Source of the DNA: Pararhizobium qamdonense
GTDB taxonomy: Bacteria > Pseudomonadota > Alphaproteobacteria > Rhizobiales > Rhizobiaceae
NCBI RefSeq assembly: GCF_029277445.1
Contig: NZ_CP119567.1
Coordinates: forward strand, 1 to 64,000
Reading direction: 5' to 3'
Length of the DNA stretch: 64,000 bases
This document shows, piece by piece, positions 1-8,995 of this stretch; positions within the stretch are counted from its first letter, which is position 1; each line of letters starts with the position of its first letter. Both the position numbers and the translations under genes were made by a program. The notes below the pieces were generated by a model. That model searched no databases. It saw nothing but the letters and a program-made list of their open reading frames with translations, and was not told the origin of the DNA.

Positions 1-1215
1 ATGCCGCAAACCGCCGAAAAAACAGTCCCTTTAGCCGAAGGTTTGACAGCCTTGATGGAGCGGCATGCCGAAGCGCTGTCTACGCAGCTTCAGGCACATC
101 ACCTTAAGGTCTTCCCGCCGACCGCGCAAAAGGGAATCCGAACCTTTGGGCCATCGGAAACAGCCAAGCTGCTGGGTGTGGGCGAATCGTATCTTCGGCA
201 AATTGCCGGCGATATGCCGGAGCTCAATGTCAGCACCAGCCCAGGCGGGCGCCGGATCTTTTCGATTGAAGACATCCACGGCATCCGCAAACATCTGGAT
301 CAGATCGGCCGCGGCAACCGCCGCTATCTGCCGCACCGCCGAGGTGACGAGCAGCTTCAAGTCATTTCCGTGATGAACTTCAAGGGCGGCTCCGGAAAGA
401 CCACGACGGCTGCCCATTTGGCGCAATATCTGGCCATGCGCGGATATCGCGTTCTCGCTATCGATCTCGATCCGCAGGCAAGCCTTTCGGCCCTGTTCGG
501 CAGCCAGCCGGAAACAGATGTCGGCCCGAACGAAACGCTCTATGGCGCTATCCGTTACGACGACGAACAGCGGCCGATTGAGGAGGTGGTTCGTGGCACC
601 TATATTCCCGACCTACACCTTATACCCGGCAATCTCGAACTGATGGAGTTTGAGCACGATACGCCCCGCGCGCTCATGCAGCGCAAGGAAGGCGATACCC
701 TGTTCTACGGCAGGATCAGCCAGGTCATCGAAGATATCGCTGATAATTACGACGTCGTCGTCATCGATTGCCCGCCGCAGTTGGGTTATCTGACGCTGTC
801 GGCGCTTACAGCCGCTACATCGATCCTGGTGACTGTACATCCGCAAATGCTGGACGTCATGTCCATGAACCAATTTTTGGCCATGACGTCGAACTTGCTG
901 CGCGAGATCGAAAATGCCGGAGCCCGCTTCAACTTCAACTGGATGCGCTACCTGGTCACTCGCTTCGAGCCCAGCGATGGGCCGCAGAACCAGATGGTGG
1001 GCTATCTCCGCTCGATCTTCGGCGAGAATGTTTTGAACTTTCCGATGCTGAAGACAACAGCCGTCTCGGATGCCGGCCTGACCAACCAGACATTGTTCGA
1101 AGTCGAACGCAGTCAGTTCACGCGATCAACCTATGACCGCGCCTTGGAGGCGATGAACGCTGTGAACGATGAAATTGAATCACTGATCAAAAAAGCATGG
1201 GGTAGAACCGCATGA
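1..1215 (+). CDS. repA: RepA, ParA-type plasmid partition ATPase
   Basis: RepA is the Walker-type ATPase that segregates repABC replicons and, together with RepB, represses its own operon. The protein has 404 residues, the usual length. The N-terminal part (about residues 47-100) looks like a MerR-like helix-turn-helix. The deviant Walker A box KGGSGKTT lies at residues 128-135, followed by the A' motif with DLDPQAS and the Walker B stretch VVVIDCPPQLG. The ATG is the first base of the window, so the operon promoter lies outside it or at the far end of a circular replicon. The stop overlaps the repB start by four bases (ATGA), which implies translational coupling. The assignment is secure from motifs and gene order. 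Confidence 0.97.
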   Translation: MPQTAEKTVPLAEGLTALMERHAEALSTQLQAHHLKVFPPTAQKGIRTFGPSETAKLLGVGESYLRQIAGDMPELNVSTSPGGRRIFSIEDIHGIRKHLDQIGRGNRRYLPHRRGDEQLQVISVMNFKGGSGKTTTAAHLAQYLAMRGYRVLAIDLDPQASLSALFGSQPETDVGPNETLYGAIRYDDEQRPIEEVVRGTYIPDLHLIPGNLELMEFEHDTPRALMQRKEGDTLFYGRISQVIEDIADNYDVVVIDCPPQLGYLTLSALTAATSILVTVHPQMLDVMSMNQFLAMTSNLLREIENAGARFNFNWMRYLVTRFEPSDGPQNQMVGYLRSIFGENVLNFPMLKTTAVSDAGLTNQTLFEVERSQFTRSTYDRALEAMNAVNDEIESLIKKAWGRTA

Positions 1216-2237
1216 GCCGGAAGGATCTCCTCGGCGTTTCCGTAAACGTCCCGACTGTCGCGCAGGATGGCCCGCCAAAAAACCGCGCCATGCCGCTTCT
1301 GGGCGTCACTCGCAAGGAACGCGATCCCGCGACCAAGCTGACGGCCAATATTGGCAACGCCTTGCGTGAGCAGAACGACCGGCTCGGACGTGCCGATGAA
1401 ATCGAGCGGCGCCTGGCAGAAGGTCAGTCCGTGGTGGACATGAACCCTGCGGATATCGATCCGTCCTTTCTGCAGGACCGCATGCCGGGTGAAATCGACG
1501 GCCTGATGGATTCTATTCGCGAGCAGGGCCAGCAAGTGCCTATCCTCGTGCGCCCTCACCCGTCTTTGCCTGGACGTTACCAGGTCGCATTCGGCCACCG
1601 CCGCCTTCGCGCCGTGACGGAACTCGGCCTGTCCGTAAAGGCAATCGTTAGGGATTTGACGGACGAGCAACTCGTTGTCGCGCAGGGCCAGGAAAACAGC
1701 CAGCGTCAGGATTTGACCTATATTGAAAAGGCGCGCTTTGCAGACCGGCTGAAGGCGCAGTTTCCGCGAGAAGTGATCATGTCGGCCATGTCGCTCCACA
1801 AGGGCGATGTGTCGATCATGCTTTCCGTGGTTTCGCGCTTAACCGGAGACTTGATCGACGCGATTGGGGCCGCGCCGGGAGTAGGGCGCCGCAGTTGGGC
1901 AGACCTCGCGGACTTCCTGGAAAAAAACGATCGCTTCGGAGAAGCGACGGAATTCGTTTCTTCCGATGATATGCGCCGCCTGCCCTCAGATGACCGGTTC
2001 AAGGCCTTGCTCAGCTATTTGAAGCCAAAAGCGAAGAAGGCCGATCCTTTTATCTGGAAGACCAGTTCGGGTGTACCTTTGGCAAAGGTGACGAAAGCCA
2101 ATGCCAAGCTCGACATTTCCATCGACACGCGAAAAGCCCCGGAATTTGCGGCCTTCGTGCTTGAACATTTAACCGCGCTGTTTGAGGAGCATCGCTCCAA
2201 AGCCCGCGCAAAAGATCAACAGACCAACGGAGAGTAA
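1212..2237 (+). CDS. repB: RepB, ParB-type centromere-binding protein
   Basis: RepB binds the parS sites of a repABC replicon and loads RepA for segregation. The 341-residue protein has the ParB/Srx-like N-terminal domain: the GHRRLRAV stretch is the conserved ParB box II, preceded by the GLMDSIREQGQQ segment of box I. A central helix-turn-helix region follows, around SAMSLHKGDVSIMLSVVSRL and the next helices. The C-terminal part is RepB-specific and probably dimerises. The gene overlaps repA by four bases and is followed by the antisense control RNA region. Two candidate target palindromes lie downstream of repC, at 3634-3649 and 4032-4047. Confidence 0.96.
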   Translation: MSRKDLLGVSVNVPTVAQDGPPKNRAMPLLGVTRKERDPATKLTANIGNALREQNDRLGRADEIERRLAEGQSVVDMNPADIDPSFLQDRMPGEIDGLMDSIREQGQQVPILVRPHPSLPGRYQVAFGHRRLRAVTELGLSVKAIVRDLTDEQLVVAQGQENSQRQDLTYIEKARFADRLKAQFPREVIMSAMSLHKGDVSIMLSVVSRLTGDLIDAIGAAPGVGRRSWADLADFLEKNDRFGEATEFVSSDDMRRLPSDDRFKALLSYLKPKAKKADPFIWKTSSGVPLAKVTKANAKLDISIDTRKAPEFAAFVLEHLTALFEEHRSKARAKDQQTNGE

Positions 2238-2243
2238 GCCGGG

Positions 2244-2284
2244 AAAAGAAAAAGGCCCCCTAAACGTTGCCGTCGTGGAAGCCT
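2244..2284 (-). terminator. Intrinsic terminator of the antisense control RNA
   Basis: Read on the minus strand, AGGCTTCC (2284-2277) pairs over eight positions with GGGGGCCT (2260-2253), including two G-U pairs, around a 16-base loop. A T-rich run (TTTTTCTTTTC) follows directly. The same stem on the plus strand may act in the repC leader, where ctRNA binding is expected to alter folding. Confidence 0.8.
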
Positions 2285-2297
2285 CTCTCGTCTAAGC
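2244..2297 (-). ncRNA. Antisense control RNA (inc-alpha ctRNA type) in the repB-repC gap
   Basis: repABC replicons encode a small counter-transcribed RNA opposite the repC leader; it limits RepC synthesis and sets incompatibility. Here the minus strand of the 153-base repB-repC gap has a sigma70-like promoter (-35 at 2332-2327, TTGACT; 17-base spacer; -10 at 2309-2304, GATTCT). Transcription would start near 2297. An intrinsic terminator follows, with arms 2284-2277 and 2260-2253 and a U-rich run to about 2244, giving an RNA of roughly 50 bases. The start point is estimated from promoter spacing and has not been mapped. Position and architecture match the family. Confidence 0.85.
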
Positions 2298-2303
2298 AGC
2301 TAG

Positions 2304-2332
2304 AGAATCGCATTTCCTCGAATCACAGTCAA
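2304..2332 (-). promoter_or_regulatory. Promoter of the antisense control RNA
   Basis: On the minus strand, TTGACT (2332-2327) and GATTCT (2309-2304) are separated by exactly 17 bases. The -35 box matches five of six consensus bases. This is the only strong promoter-like arrangement in the repB-repC gap, and it faces repB, as expected for the ctRNA promoter. Confidence 0.75.
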
Positions 2333-2390
2333 GTGTTTTGGCGCCGTTTTGGCGAGCGAATTTCTTTTGCCTTCTGAAAGGTGAGAGAGA

Positions 2391-3602
2391 ATGCAGTTAG
2401 GAAGTGTGACGACGCCGTTCGGGCGGCGGCCGATGACGCTTGCGCATGTGCGGCGGCAAGTGGCATTGGCTGATATCAAGCCGGGCAAGACAGCAGACAA
2501 ATGGAAAATCTTGCGAGACGCCTCCGCGTCGATGAGCATGCTCGGGATACAATCCAACAGCCTTGCGGTGCTGGACGCACTCTTGAGCTTCCATCCGGAG
2601 ACCGAGCTGCGCGAAGGCGCCAATCTTATCGTCTTCCCGTCAAACATTCAGCTGGCGCTCCGGGCCCATGGAATGGCCGGCGCAACGCTCCGCCGTCACC
2701 TCGCCGTGTTGGTGGACGCCGGCTTGATCGCACGCAAGGACAGCGCAAACGGTAAACGCTACGCCCGCAAGGGCAGCTCAGGCACCATTGAAACGGCCTT
2801 CGGCTTCGACCTCTCACCTCTCCTCGCCCGCGCCGAAGAACTGGCCATTTCAGCCCAACAGGTAGTGGCCGACAGGGTCGCGTTGAAGGCAGCAAGAGAA
2901 AACCTGACAATATGCCGCCGCGATACCCGCAAACTCATCAGCGCCGCCCTCGCTGAAAGTGCTGACGGCGATTGGCTGGCGATCGAGGCCATGTACATTA
3001 CCCTCGTCGAAAAATTCCCGGCATCGCCAACGCTGGAGACTGTCACATACCTACTTGATAAAATGCGGAGACTTCAGGAAGAGGTTCTCAAGAGACTGAC
3101 TTTCAATGAAAAATCAGGAAATCTGAGCAGCAATGATGGTCATATTGAGCAGCACATACAGAATTCACATACCAATTATCCTACTGAATTTGAACCAAGC
3201 GCTCGAGCAGATCTGGCGCCAAAATCGAGTAATGTGCCACTCCACACAAAACCGATGAAGAATTTCCCACTCGGATTGGTCTTGAGGGCCTGCCCTGCGA
3301 TCCTCGACTATGGACCGGGTGGAGATATCGGCAACTGGCGGGACCTAATGTCTGCGGCTGTCGTGGTTCGATCCGTTCTGGGGGTAAGTCCTGCAGCCTA
3401 TCAAGATGCGTGCATGGCAATGGGTCAAGAGAACGCTGCCGTCGCAATGGCCGCTATCCTTGAACGAGCCAGCTTGATCAAGTCAGCCGGTGGATATCTG
3501 CGAGATTTGACCCGGCGAGCAGAACGAGGCGAGTTTTCGCTCGGGCCGATGGTTATGGCTTTACTGAGATACGGAGGTGACGGGGATAAACGATTGGGCT
3601 GA
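2391..3602 (+). CDS. repC: RepC replication initiator
   Basis: RepC is the essential initiator of repABC replicons and acts at an origin inside its own coding sequence. The 403-residue protein begins with the typical RepC N-terminus (GRRPMTLAHVRRQ), has a winged-helix-like DNA-binding region around residues 60-130, and keeps the conserved C-terminal domain (ILDYGPGG, then YLRDLTRRAERGEF). The ATG follows a good Shine-Dalgarno stretch, AAAGGTGAG at 2377-2385. A small stem (2370-2373 with 2378-2381) could mask part of that site, in line with leader-based control by the antisense RNA. The region around 3080-3200 is visibly A+T-rich. Confidence 0.96.
   Translation: MQLGSVTTPFGRRPMTLAHVRRQVALADIKPGKTADKWKILRDASASMSMLGIQSNSLAVLDALLSFHPETELREGANLIVFPSNIQLALRAHGMAGATLRRHLAVLVDAGLIARKDSANGKRYARKGSSGTIETAFGFDLSPLLARAEELAISAQQVVADRVALKAARENLTICRRDTRKLISAALAESADGDWLAIEAMYITLVEKFPASPTLETVTYLLDKMRRLQEEVLKRLTFNEKSGNLSSNDGHIEQHIQNSHTNYPTEFEPSARADLAPKSSNVPLHTKPMKNFPLGLVLRACPAILDYGPGGDIGNWRDLMSAAVVVRSVLGVSPAAYQDACMAMGQENAAVAMAAILERASLIKSAGGYLRDLTRRAERGEFSLGPMVMALLRYGGDGDKRLG
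3080..3200. other. Candidate oriV: A+T-rich tract inside repC
   Basis: In repABC replicons the origin lies within repC, in an A+T-rich segment near the middle or 3' part of the gene. Here bases 3080-3200 are clearly richer in A and T than the flanking repC sequence (runs such as AATGAAAAATCAGGAAAT). This is inferred from family knowledge and composition; no repeat array was identified. Confidence 0.4.
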
Positions 3603-3633
3603 TGGCTGGCTTCTATTGGAGTTTGCCACTGGA

Positions 3634-3649
3634 GTTTGCCACGGCAAAC
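3634..3649. promoter_or_regulatory. Candidate parS site 1, plus an adjacent half site
   Basis: GTTTGCCACGGCAAAC fits the repABC partition-site pattern GTT-N10-AAC with mirrored arms; only the central two bases break the symmetry. Thirteen bases upstream, at 3621-3627, a half site GTTTGCC sits in a repeat of the same flanking bases (TGGAGTTTGCCA at 3617-3628 and 3630-3641). The pair lies directly behind the repC stop codon. Confidence 0.75.
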
Positions 3650-4031
3650 TTCTCACTCGGCCTAAGTAAGCATGTTTTGAGGCAACCGCGAACAGGGCAC
3701 TCACGAGTGCTGTGCTTTCCACGTATCGCTTAAAATGTTTCTCAGAAAAGCTGATACCGTCGGCTTCATGACAGCTTCATTGACCTCAAGCTGAACGCTT
3801 TTTTTGAGCACGCGCTTTGCGGTATTAATTTTTGAAGGCAAGGATACTCGGTGCTGGACCGCGCAGATCGGTTGTTAACAGAGCTGGCGACTTGGGCTCG
3901 TGGTATGGGAAAGGCGGTCCCGCTTCGATGCGACGCGTTAGTCGAATCAGTGGATGTATACGCACAACTTCATATTTGGCGAAAGATCGACTTTGGACAC
4001 AGACACGCATCAACCATCGCTTGGAGTGGCA

Positions 4032-4047
4032 GTTTGCCGCGGCAAAC
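4032..4047. promoter_or_regulatory. Candidate parS site 2, perfect palindrome
   Basis: GTTTGCCGCGGCAAAC is a perfect 16-bp palindrome with the same arms as the site at 3634-3649 and the central GC expected of repABC centromeres. The two sites are 398 bases apart and share flanking GGAG and AGTTTGCC sequence, so they form a set for one RepB. Confidence 0.82.
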
Positions 4048-5695
4048 TTTAAAAACTCGATGACGCAACCCTGCAGTGCTGTTGTTAGATTATTGAATCT
4101 CCAGCGTCGCCTTGCGACATCGGTTTCAAATAACAGTCATGGAGGCGCAGCTGGCCGAGGTCATTTAAAACCGCAGTTGCGCGCACTTGAAAAAGCTGTC
4201 CCGATAAATACTTGATGCGTTTCTAGTAACCGATCGAAGGATCTTGGCATTCAGATGATTGGCAATCAGACCAGCAGAACCAGTGTTCATCTCCATGAAA
4301 GCGTCGCCATGCGGGTCTGCGGCTGATGCAAAGTGTTGTCCCGGCGATATCGACATGGGATTGCACACCGCACAGTTATCATCGGCCTTTGTTGCAATTG
4401 CATACGCCTCATCAAGCCAGATTGAAAAACTTCATTCGGTGCGGTGGGCAATTGCCTTTGTCATCCAGTCACTCCAATCGATCAGGTCCAAATTCGGCGA
4501 CTTGAGTGATGACGATCAATTGCCTGTTCGATGAGCAGCCAGTAGCGGATGGGCGGTAAAGCGTGGCCTGACAGATAATTGTACGAGCTGGAATGGTCGG
4601 CCGTCGCCCGAACAGGTCGAAGCGGGGAGGGGATCAAAAATGCTAGGCCCGGTCTCCTGCGTCAGCTGACAGTCACCAAATGACCGGTTTCGCTGGTGGA
4701 TATGTAGTTGATCTAATGTTTCGTGATTCGATCTTTTAACGCTGTGCGGGACAGCTAGGCGGTAGAGGCTTACGGTGAAGGTTGTCGGGCACCCATAGGA
4801 GAAATTGTCTGAATCGAGGCAGGCGAAAAAGGACTTATCGGACCGAAGCAAGACTGAGTTTTCGGCACCGGTACCTACGATGGTGTGAGTGTAGTTGCGA
4901 CGAAAATTCGCAGAGCAATCCCGGAACTGTCTACGCAGATTGAATTGCTGCTATGAGCGGGATACGCGGTCCTGGGCGCGTTCGCGCAGTGTCAGAAAAA
5001 AACTCCTCGGCCTGCCGGCGATTTCGGCCCTTTCATGGTTGCTCCAGCGTGTTCGGACCAGACGCTTCGCTGGTTCTGCAAGAACCTGGTTTCGCAACGG
5101 AGGCCGGTATCCGCCATCGCGTGGGTCCGCGATATAAGTCGTTTTATCACAGGCGGCCGCAACTGGGAGAATGCCAACCCGGCTTTAGCTTTTCCTCGGG
5201 AACGGTGCAGGTAACCGCAATAGGGCAGGGGTGTTGATGCAGGCAGAAAATTTCCCAGCCAGCGTCAAAAGGCGCCGGTTATGCACCGATCGAAGCTATA
5301 CAGACGTTGGTATTGCACGGTCGACGGCGGCGGACGAAATGGCAGGTTTCATGGCGAGAAGTTCGCTGGATTGGCGCTGCAGGTGATGGACGGCGATCAG
5401 TTAAACCAGTCCGTCAATCATCAAATGGTTTTGGGCGGGGATGAATGGCGAGCCGACGCCCCGTATGTTTTTGCCCACAAAACTCAGTGCAACAAAATTT
5501 CCGGGGCATGGTCGTCAATCGGGATACCTGTGATCGCTCCTTCACATCAGCTCCGAATAAGCTTTTTTTGACGAATGCTGCCTGGGGCATGACGTGTTAC
5601 CGTGGCACTTCCTCACCGAGAACTCATCCTGTCAGTTCACATAGGCAGTGGGACAGAAGTTTTGATATTATCGTTCGTTTCACACGATCTCTATA

Positions 5696-5735
5696 ATGTG
5701 CGGTTTATATAATTTTTATCGATTTAACCGCACAT
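5696..5735. repeat. Inverted repeat with 10-bp arms around an A+T-rich core
   Basis: ATGTGCGGTT (5696-5705) is perfectly repeated in inverse orientation as AACCGCACAT (5726-5735) around 20 A+T-rich bases. It lies about 220 bases upstream of the TonB receptor gene. It could be a pair of operator half sites or a hairpin; no T-run marks it as a terminator. Confidence 0.6.
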
Positions 5736-5862
5736 TGCTCTTATTACATCAATGAGTTTATTCGATCCTCGCGTGTAGATCACTGCCGCCTGTCTCCACT
5801 CGATACCACCTTTAACAGCCGCCTGCCAAAAAACCCTCACTCCATGAAAAATCATCCGGCGT

Positions 5863-5879
5863 CGATCGTCTTACGATCG
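5863..5879. promoter_or_regulatory. Short inverted repeat upstream of the TonB receptor gene
   Basis: CGATCGT (5863-5869) and ACGATCG (5873-5879) are perfect inverse copies separated by three bases, 75 bases before the receptor start codon. The position suits an operator or a 5' leader hairpin. I do not recognise it as a known Fur, Irr or RirA site. Confidence 0.4.
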
Positions 5880-5954
5880 TGTGTGTTTGTTTGATCCCTA
5901 TCGAGATCGAACGAGCAAAAAATTGACGTCAATTGCAGATCAAGGGGTGAGAGA

Positions 5955-8243
5955 GTGTCGAGGGGAATTTTGAGTGTGGTACCGCGTCGATGGAGCCGTG
6001 TAGCGCTGGCGGGGGTTTCGCTTGTTGCGATATTGGCTGCGTCTGCGAACGCGCAGGAAGAACAGCGAAATGGGCAGGCCGGCCGCCAGGGCAGAAACGC
6101 GAATGTCGTGAATGGAAATGCGACGGCGCTGGAAAAGATCGTTGTAACCGGGCGCAGCAATGGAGAGGCGGTGTCCACCAGTACGATGGGACAGCCTCCA
6201 GCGCCTTACGCGGGCGGTGAGGTGGCGACGGGCGCAAGCCTTGGCATGCTGGGAAACCGGCCGGTTCGCGAGACGCCGTTCAGCGTTACCGCGCTGACGT
6301 CCAAGCTCATTCGTGATCAGCAGGCGCAGACCGTTGCGGATTTGACGCTGAACGATCCCTCTGTGCGCCAGGACGCGCCGATCTTTAGCGAACGCGACTC
6401 GTTCTTCATCCGCGGCTTCTCGGTCACCAATCTCGATACATTCTACGATGGCCTTCCGTATCTCGCCAATCCGCGGCGCAGCTTCCTTGAAGGCATCGAG
6501 CGCGTCGAGATCCTGAAAGGGCCGACCGCGTTCGTCAATGGTGGTTTAGGCCGTGTGGGCGGCACGATCAATCTCGTTCCCAAGCGCGCAACCGACGAGC
6601 CGCTGACACGGGTGACGACGACCTATATGTCGGATTCACAGCTTGGCACGCATCTCGACTTTGGTCGCCGCTACGGGCCGGAAGGTGAATGGGGGGTGCG
6701 GTTCAATGGCGCCTATCGCGGCGGTGATACGCGGCTTGATCACAATGAAACCGAAGTGGGCGTTGCAGCCCTTGGACTGGATTACCGGGGCGACCGGGTG
6801 CGCGCCTCGCTCGATGTCACTGCCTCGAAACAGGACATCAACGCGCCGACATCGCTTTTCAACGGCGCGGTTCCCGGCATCGAGATCCCAGAGGCACCGG
6901 ACGGCGCGATCAATACGGCCAGCCCGTTCGAATATCATGACAGCACCCATCGCATGATTTCAGGCCGCGTCGAGTTCGACATTCTCGACAATACGACGAT
7001 CTATGCCGCAGGCGGTGCCAGCCGCTACCGGGAGGACTTTTTGACGTCGTCCTATACGATCCTCAATTCGAACGGCGATGCGACGGCGAGCCTTGCCATC
7101 CAGCCGCAGCAAATCCAGGGATTTTCAGGAGAAGTCGGCCTGCGCTCGGAATTCGACACGGGGCCGGTTGGCCACCAGCTGGCGATTTCGGTGTCGAAAA
7201 GCCTCAACGAAAACTATCGCGGCAGCTTCCTCCCGGGCGCGCTCGGCCTGCCGCCTGCCTATCCCACAAACATCTACGATCCCGTCTACCTGCCGGATGG
7301 CTCGGTCGATACGAGCGGTTTCCCGCGCTCAAACGACCTCGTCCTGTTTGCCGATCTTCTCTCCACCAGCGTCGCCATCTCGGACACGCTCTCCTTCTTC
7401 GACGACCGGTTTCTGCTAACAGTTGGTGGCCGCTATCAGGATATCCGTTCCAGAGGGTTCAATACGCGTCCCGGCAATCCGGCCTTCCCGGTGGGAGACA
7501 GAAACTACCTCTACGAGGAGGATCGTTTCAGCCCGGCCGTGGCCGCCGTGGTCAACATCACCGACGACCTGGCCGTCTATGCCAATTACGTCGAGGCCCT
7601 GACGGAAGGCCCGATCGCGCCAGCCACGGCAGTGAACGCGAACGAGGTGTTTGCACCCTATGTTCACGACCAGAAAGAGATCGGCATCAAGTATGATCTC
7701 GGCTCCTTCATGCTCACGGCTGCCCTGTTCGAGATCCGTCAGAAAAACGGCTTTACCAATCCCGTCACAAATGTGTTCTCCGTCGATGGCTTGCAGGTCA
7801 ACCGCGGCATCGAGCTTTCCGTCTTCGGCGAGCCGGTGAGCGGCGTGCGCCTTTTGGGAGGCGTGACGTTCATGGACGCACAACTGAAGAAAACGGCGGG
7901 CGGAACGTTCGACGGCAATGAGGTTCCCGGCGTGCCGAAGACGGCGATCAGTCTTTACGGCGAGTATGACACGCCCTTTGTCGAGGGCATGACCCTGACG
8001 GGCCGCGTCGTCTATGGTGGCAGCACCTATTACGACCGGGCCAACACGCAAAAGGTCGATGACTGGACCCGCATCGATCTCGGTGCCCGTTACGTCTATG
8101 AACGGGAAAACGGCAAGCCGATCGAATTCCGTGCGAATGTCGCGAACGTTTTCAACGAAAACTATTGGGCCTCGTCGGCTCGCGGCTTCCTCTCCGGAGG
8201 CGCACCGCGCACGCTGATGTTCTCCACGTCGGTTGATTTCTAA
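5955..8243 (+). CDS. TonB-dependent outer-membrane receptor, siderophore type
   Basis: This family imports ferric siderophores or other scarce ligands across the outer membrane using TonB energy. The 762-residue protein has a signal peptide (about residues 1-33, ending ASANAQ), a TonB-box-like EKIVVTGRS near residues 50-58, a plug domain (SFFIRGFSV, then IERVEILKGPTAF and GGTINLVPKR) and a long beta-barrel ending in phenylalanine, as usual for outer-membrane proteins. The start is GTG at 5955 behind AGGGGTGAGAG. The gene stands alone between two inverted repeats and a strong 3' hairpin. The plug resembles siderophore receptors; the ligand cannot be read from sequence. Confidence 0.92.
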   Translation: MSRGILSVVPRRWSRVALAGVSLVAILAASANAQEEQRNGQAGRQGRNANVVNGNATALEKIVVTGRSNGEAVSTSTMGQPPAPYAGGEVATGASLGMLGNRPVRETPFSVTALTSKLIRDQQAQTVADLTLNDPSVRQDAPIFSERDSFFIRGFSVTNLDTFYDGLPYLANPRRSFLEGIERVEILKGPTAFVNGGLGRVGGTINLVPKRATDEPLTRVTTTYMSDSQLGTHLDFGRRYGPEGEWGVRFNGAYRGGDTRLDHNETEVGVAALGLDYRGDRVRASLDVTASKQDINAPTSLFNGAVPGIEIPEAPDGAINTASPFEYHDSTHRMISGRVEFDILDNTTIYAAGGASRYREDFLTSSYTILNSNGDATASLAIQPQQIQGFSGEVGLRSEFDTGPVGHQLAISVSKSLNENYRGSFLPGALGLPPAYPTNIYDPVYLPDGSVDTSGFPRSNDLVLFADLLSTSVAISDTLSFFDDRFLLTVGGRYQDIRSRGFNTRPGNPAFPVGDRNYLYEEDRFSPAVAAVVNITDDLAVYANYVEALTEGPIAPATAVNANEVFAPYVHDQKEIGIKYDLGSFMLTAALFEIRQKNGFTNPVTNVFSVDGLQVNRGIELSVFGEPVSGVRLLGGVTFMDAQLKKTAGGTFDGNEVPGVPKTAISLYGEYDTPFVEGMTLTGRVVYGGSTYYDRANTQKVDDWTRIDLGARYVYERENGKPIEFRANVANVFNENYWASSARGFLSGGAPRTLMFSTSVDF

Positions 8244-8294
8244 CGACATCAACCTGGGATCATCAATGGATTGCTGCGATCGGCAATCTCAGTG

Positions 8295-8324
8295 AACTGA
8301 ACGCGCTCGTTGGCGCGTTCAGTT
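8295..8324 (+). terminator. Hairpin terminator behind the TonB receptor gene
   Basis: AACTGAACGCGC (8295-8306) pairs perfectly with GCGCGTTCAGTT (8313-8324) around a six-base loop, 51 bases behind the receptor stop. There is no clear T-run, so it may stabilise the 3' end as much as terminate. The rest of the 317-base gap to the next gene shows no coding signal. Confidence 0.65.
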
Positions 8325-8560
8325 GCCAACCGGGTATTTCTAGTCTTCGGCCAGCTGAGTTTTGGTCTAAGAGGACATGAACCCCGCACGATCGACCAGG
8401 AGCGTCGTCGCTCATGCTTCATCGCGAGGCCGTCATTTCTAAGAACGATTTTCTACCAACCTCATAGCGGTTAGCAAAATTGACCCGGTAGTAGCCGAAT
8501 AATACCTGCTTTCTTTTCTTCGCCTTATAGTCTTCAGCGGGAGTAAGGGAGAGGGATGGC

Positions 8561-8956
8561 ATGGCGAAGTTTGTGCACAGCATGATCAGGGTGTTGGATG
8601 AGGCCCGCTCAGTTGATTTCTATGGACGCGCCTTCAATTTGAAGGTTGCGGATCGTTTCGATTTTGAGAATTTCACACTCGTCTATCTCTCCAATCACGA
8701 AAATACCTTCGAACTCGAACTGACCGTCAACAAAGGGCAGGACGGGCCATACGCGCCTGGCAACGGCTATGGGCATTCCGCCTTTGTCGTGGATGATGTC
8801 GATGCCGAACATGCCCGTTTCGAGGAAGCTGGGTTTTCTCCGCGCAAACTGGTGGATTTCGAACATGACGGCCGCAAGCTGGCGCGGTTTTTCTTCGTCC
8901 AGGACCCGGACGGCTACCAGATCGAGGTCATTCAAAAACAGGGAAGGTATCGCTGA
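8561..8956 (+). CDS. VOC-family protein, lactoylglutathione lyase-like
   Basis: The 131 residues match the glyoxalase I fold. The N-terminal MIRV beta strand leads into the RSVDFYGRAFNLKV helix; there is a central GYGHSAFVVDDVD strand, and the C-terminal DPDGYQIEVIQ motif carries the metal-ligand glutamate. Glyoxalase I converts the methylglyoxal-glutathione hemithioacetal to lactoylglutathione, but many VOC proteins act on other substrates. The ATG follows AAGGGAGAGGG. The gene leads a three-gene set with a Tat-exported small protein and a GMC oxidoreductase, so a sugar- or aldehyde-related role is as likely as methylglyoxal detoxification. Confidence 0.85.
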   Translation: MAKFVHSMIRVLDEARSVDFYGRAFNLKVADRFDFENFTLVYLSNHENTFELELTVNKGQDGPYAPGNGYGHSAFVVDDVDAEHARFEEAGFSPRKLVDFEHDGRKLARFFFVQDPDGYQIEVIQKQGRYR

Positions 8957-8995
8957 CAGCGAACGGCACGACGCGTTTTATCATGGGAGGAAGCT

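Larger units (their letters stand above)
3650..5954. other. Gene-poor region between repC and the TonB receptor gene
   Basis: Apart from parS site 2 and two inverted repeats near its right end, I see nothing supportable here. Several frames of 60-127 codons stay open on both strands (for example 3832-4215, 4259-4534 and 5281-5571), but none has a recognisable motif, and they overlap each other. A short stem GCACTC/GAGTGC at 3697-3710 could end the repABC transcript. The region may be the eroded remains of lost genes or replicon maintenance DNA. Confidence 0.6.

Noticed and set aside
3832..4215. Open frame of 127 codons behind repC, with an overlapping 70-codon frame at 3851-4063
   Set aside because: No recognisable motif, overlapping frames compete, and the parS palindrome at 4032-4047 lies inside both.
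7416..8252. Minus-strand frame of 278 codons
   Set aside because: It is antisense to the barrel domain of the TonB receptor and has no ribosome site or motif.
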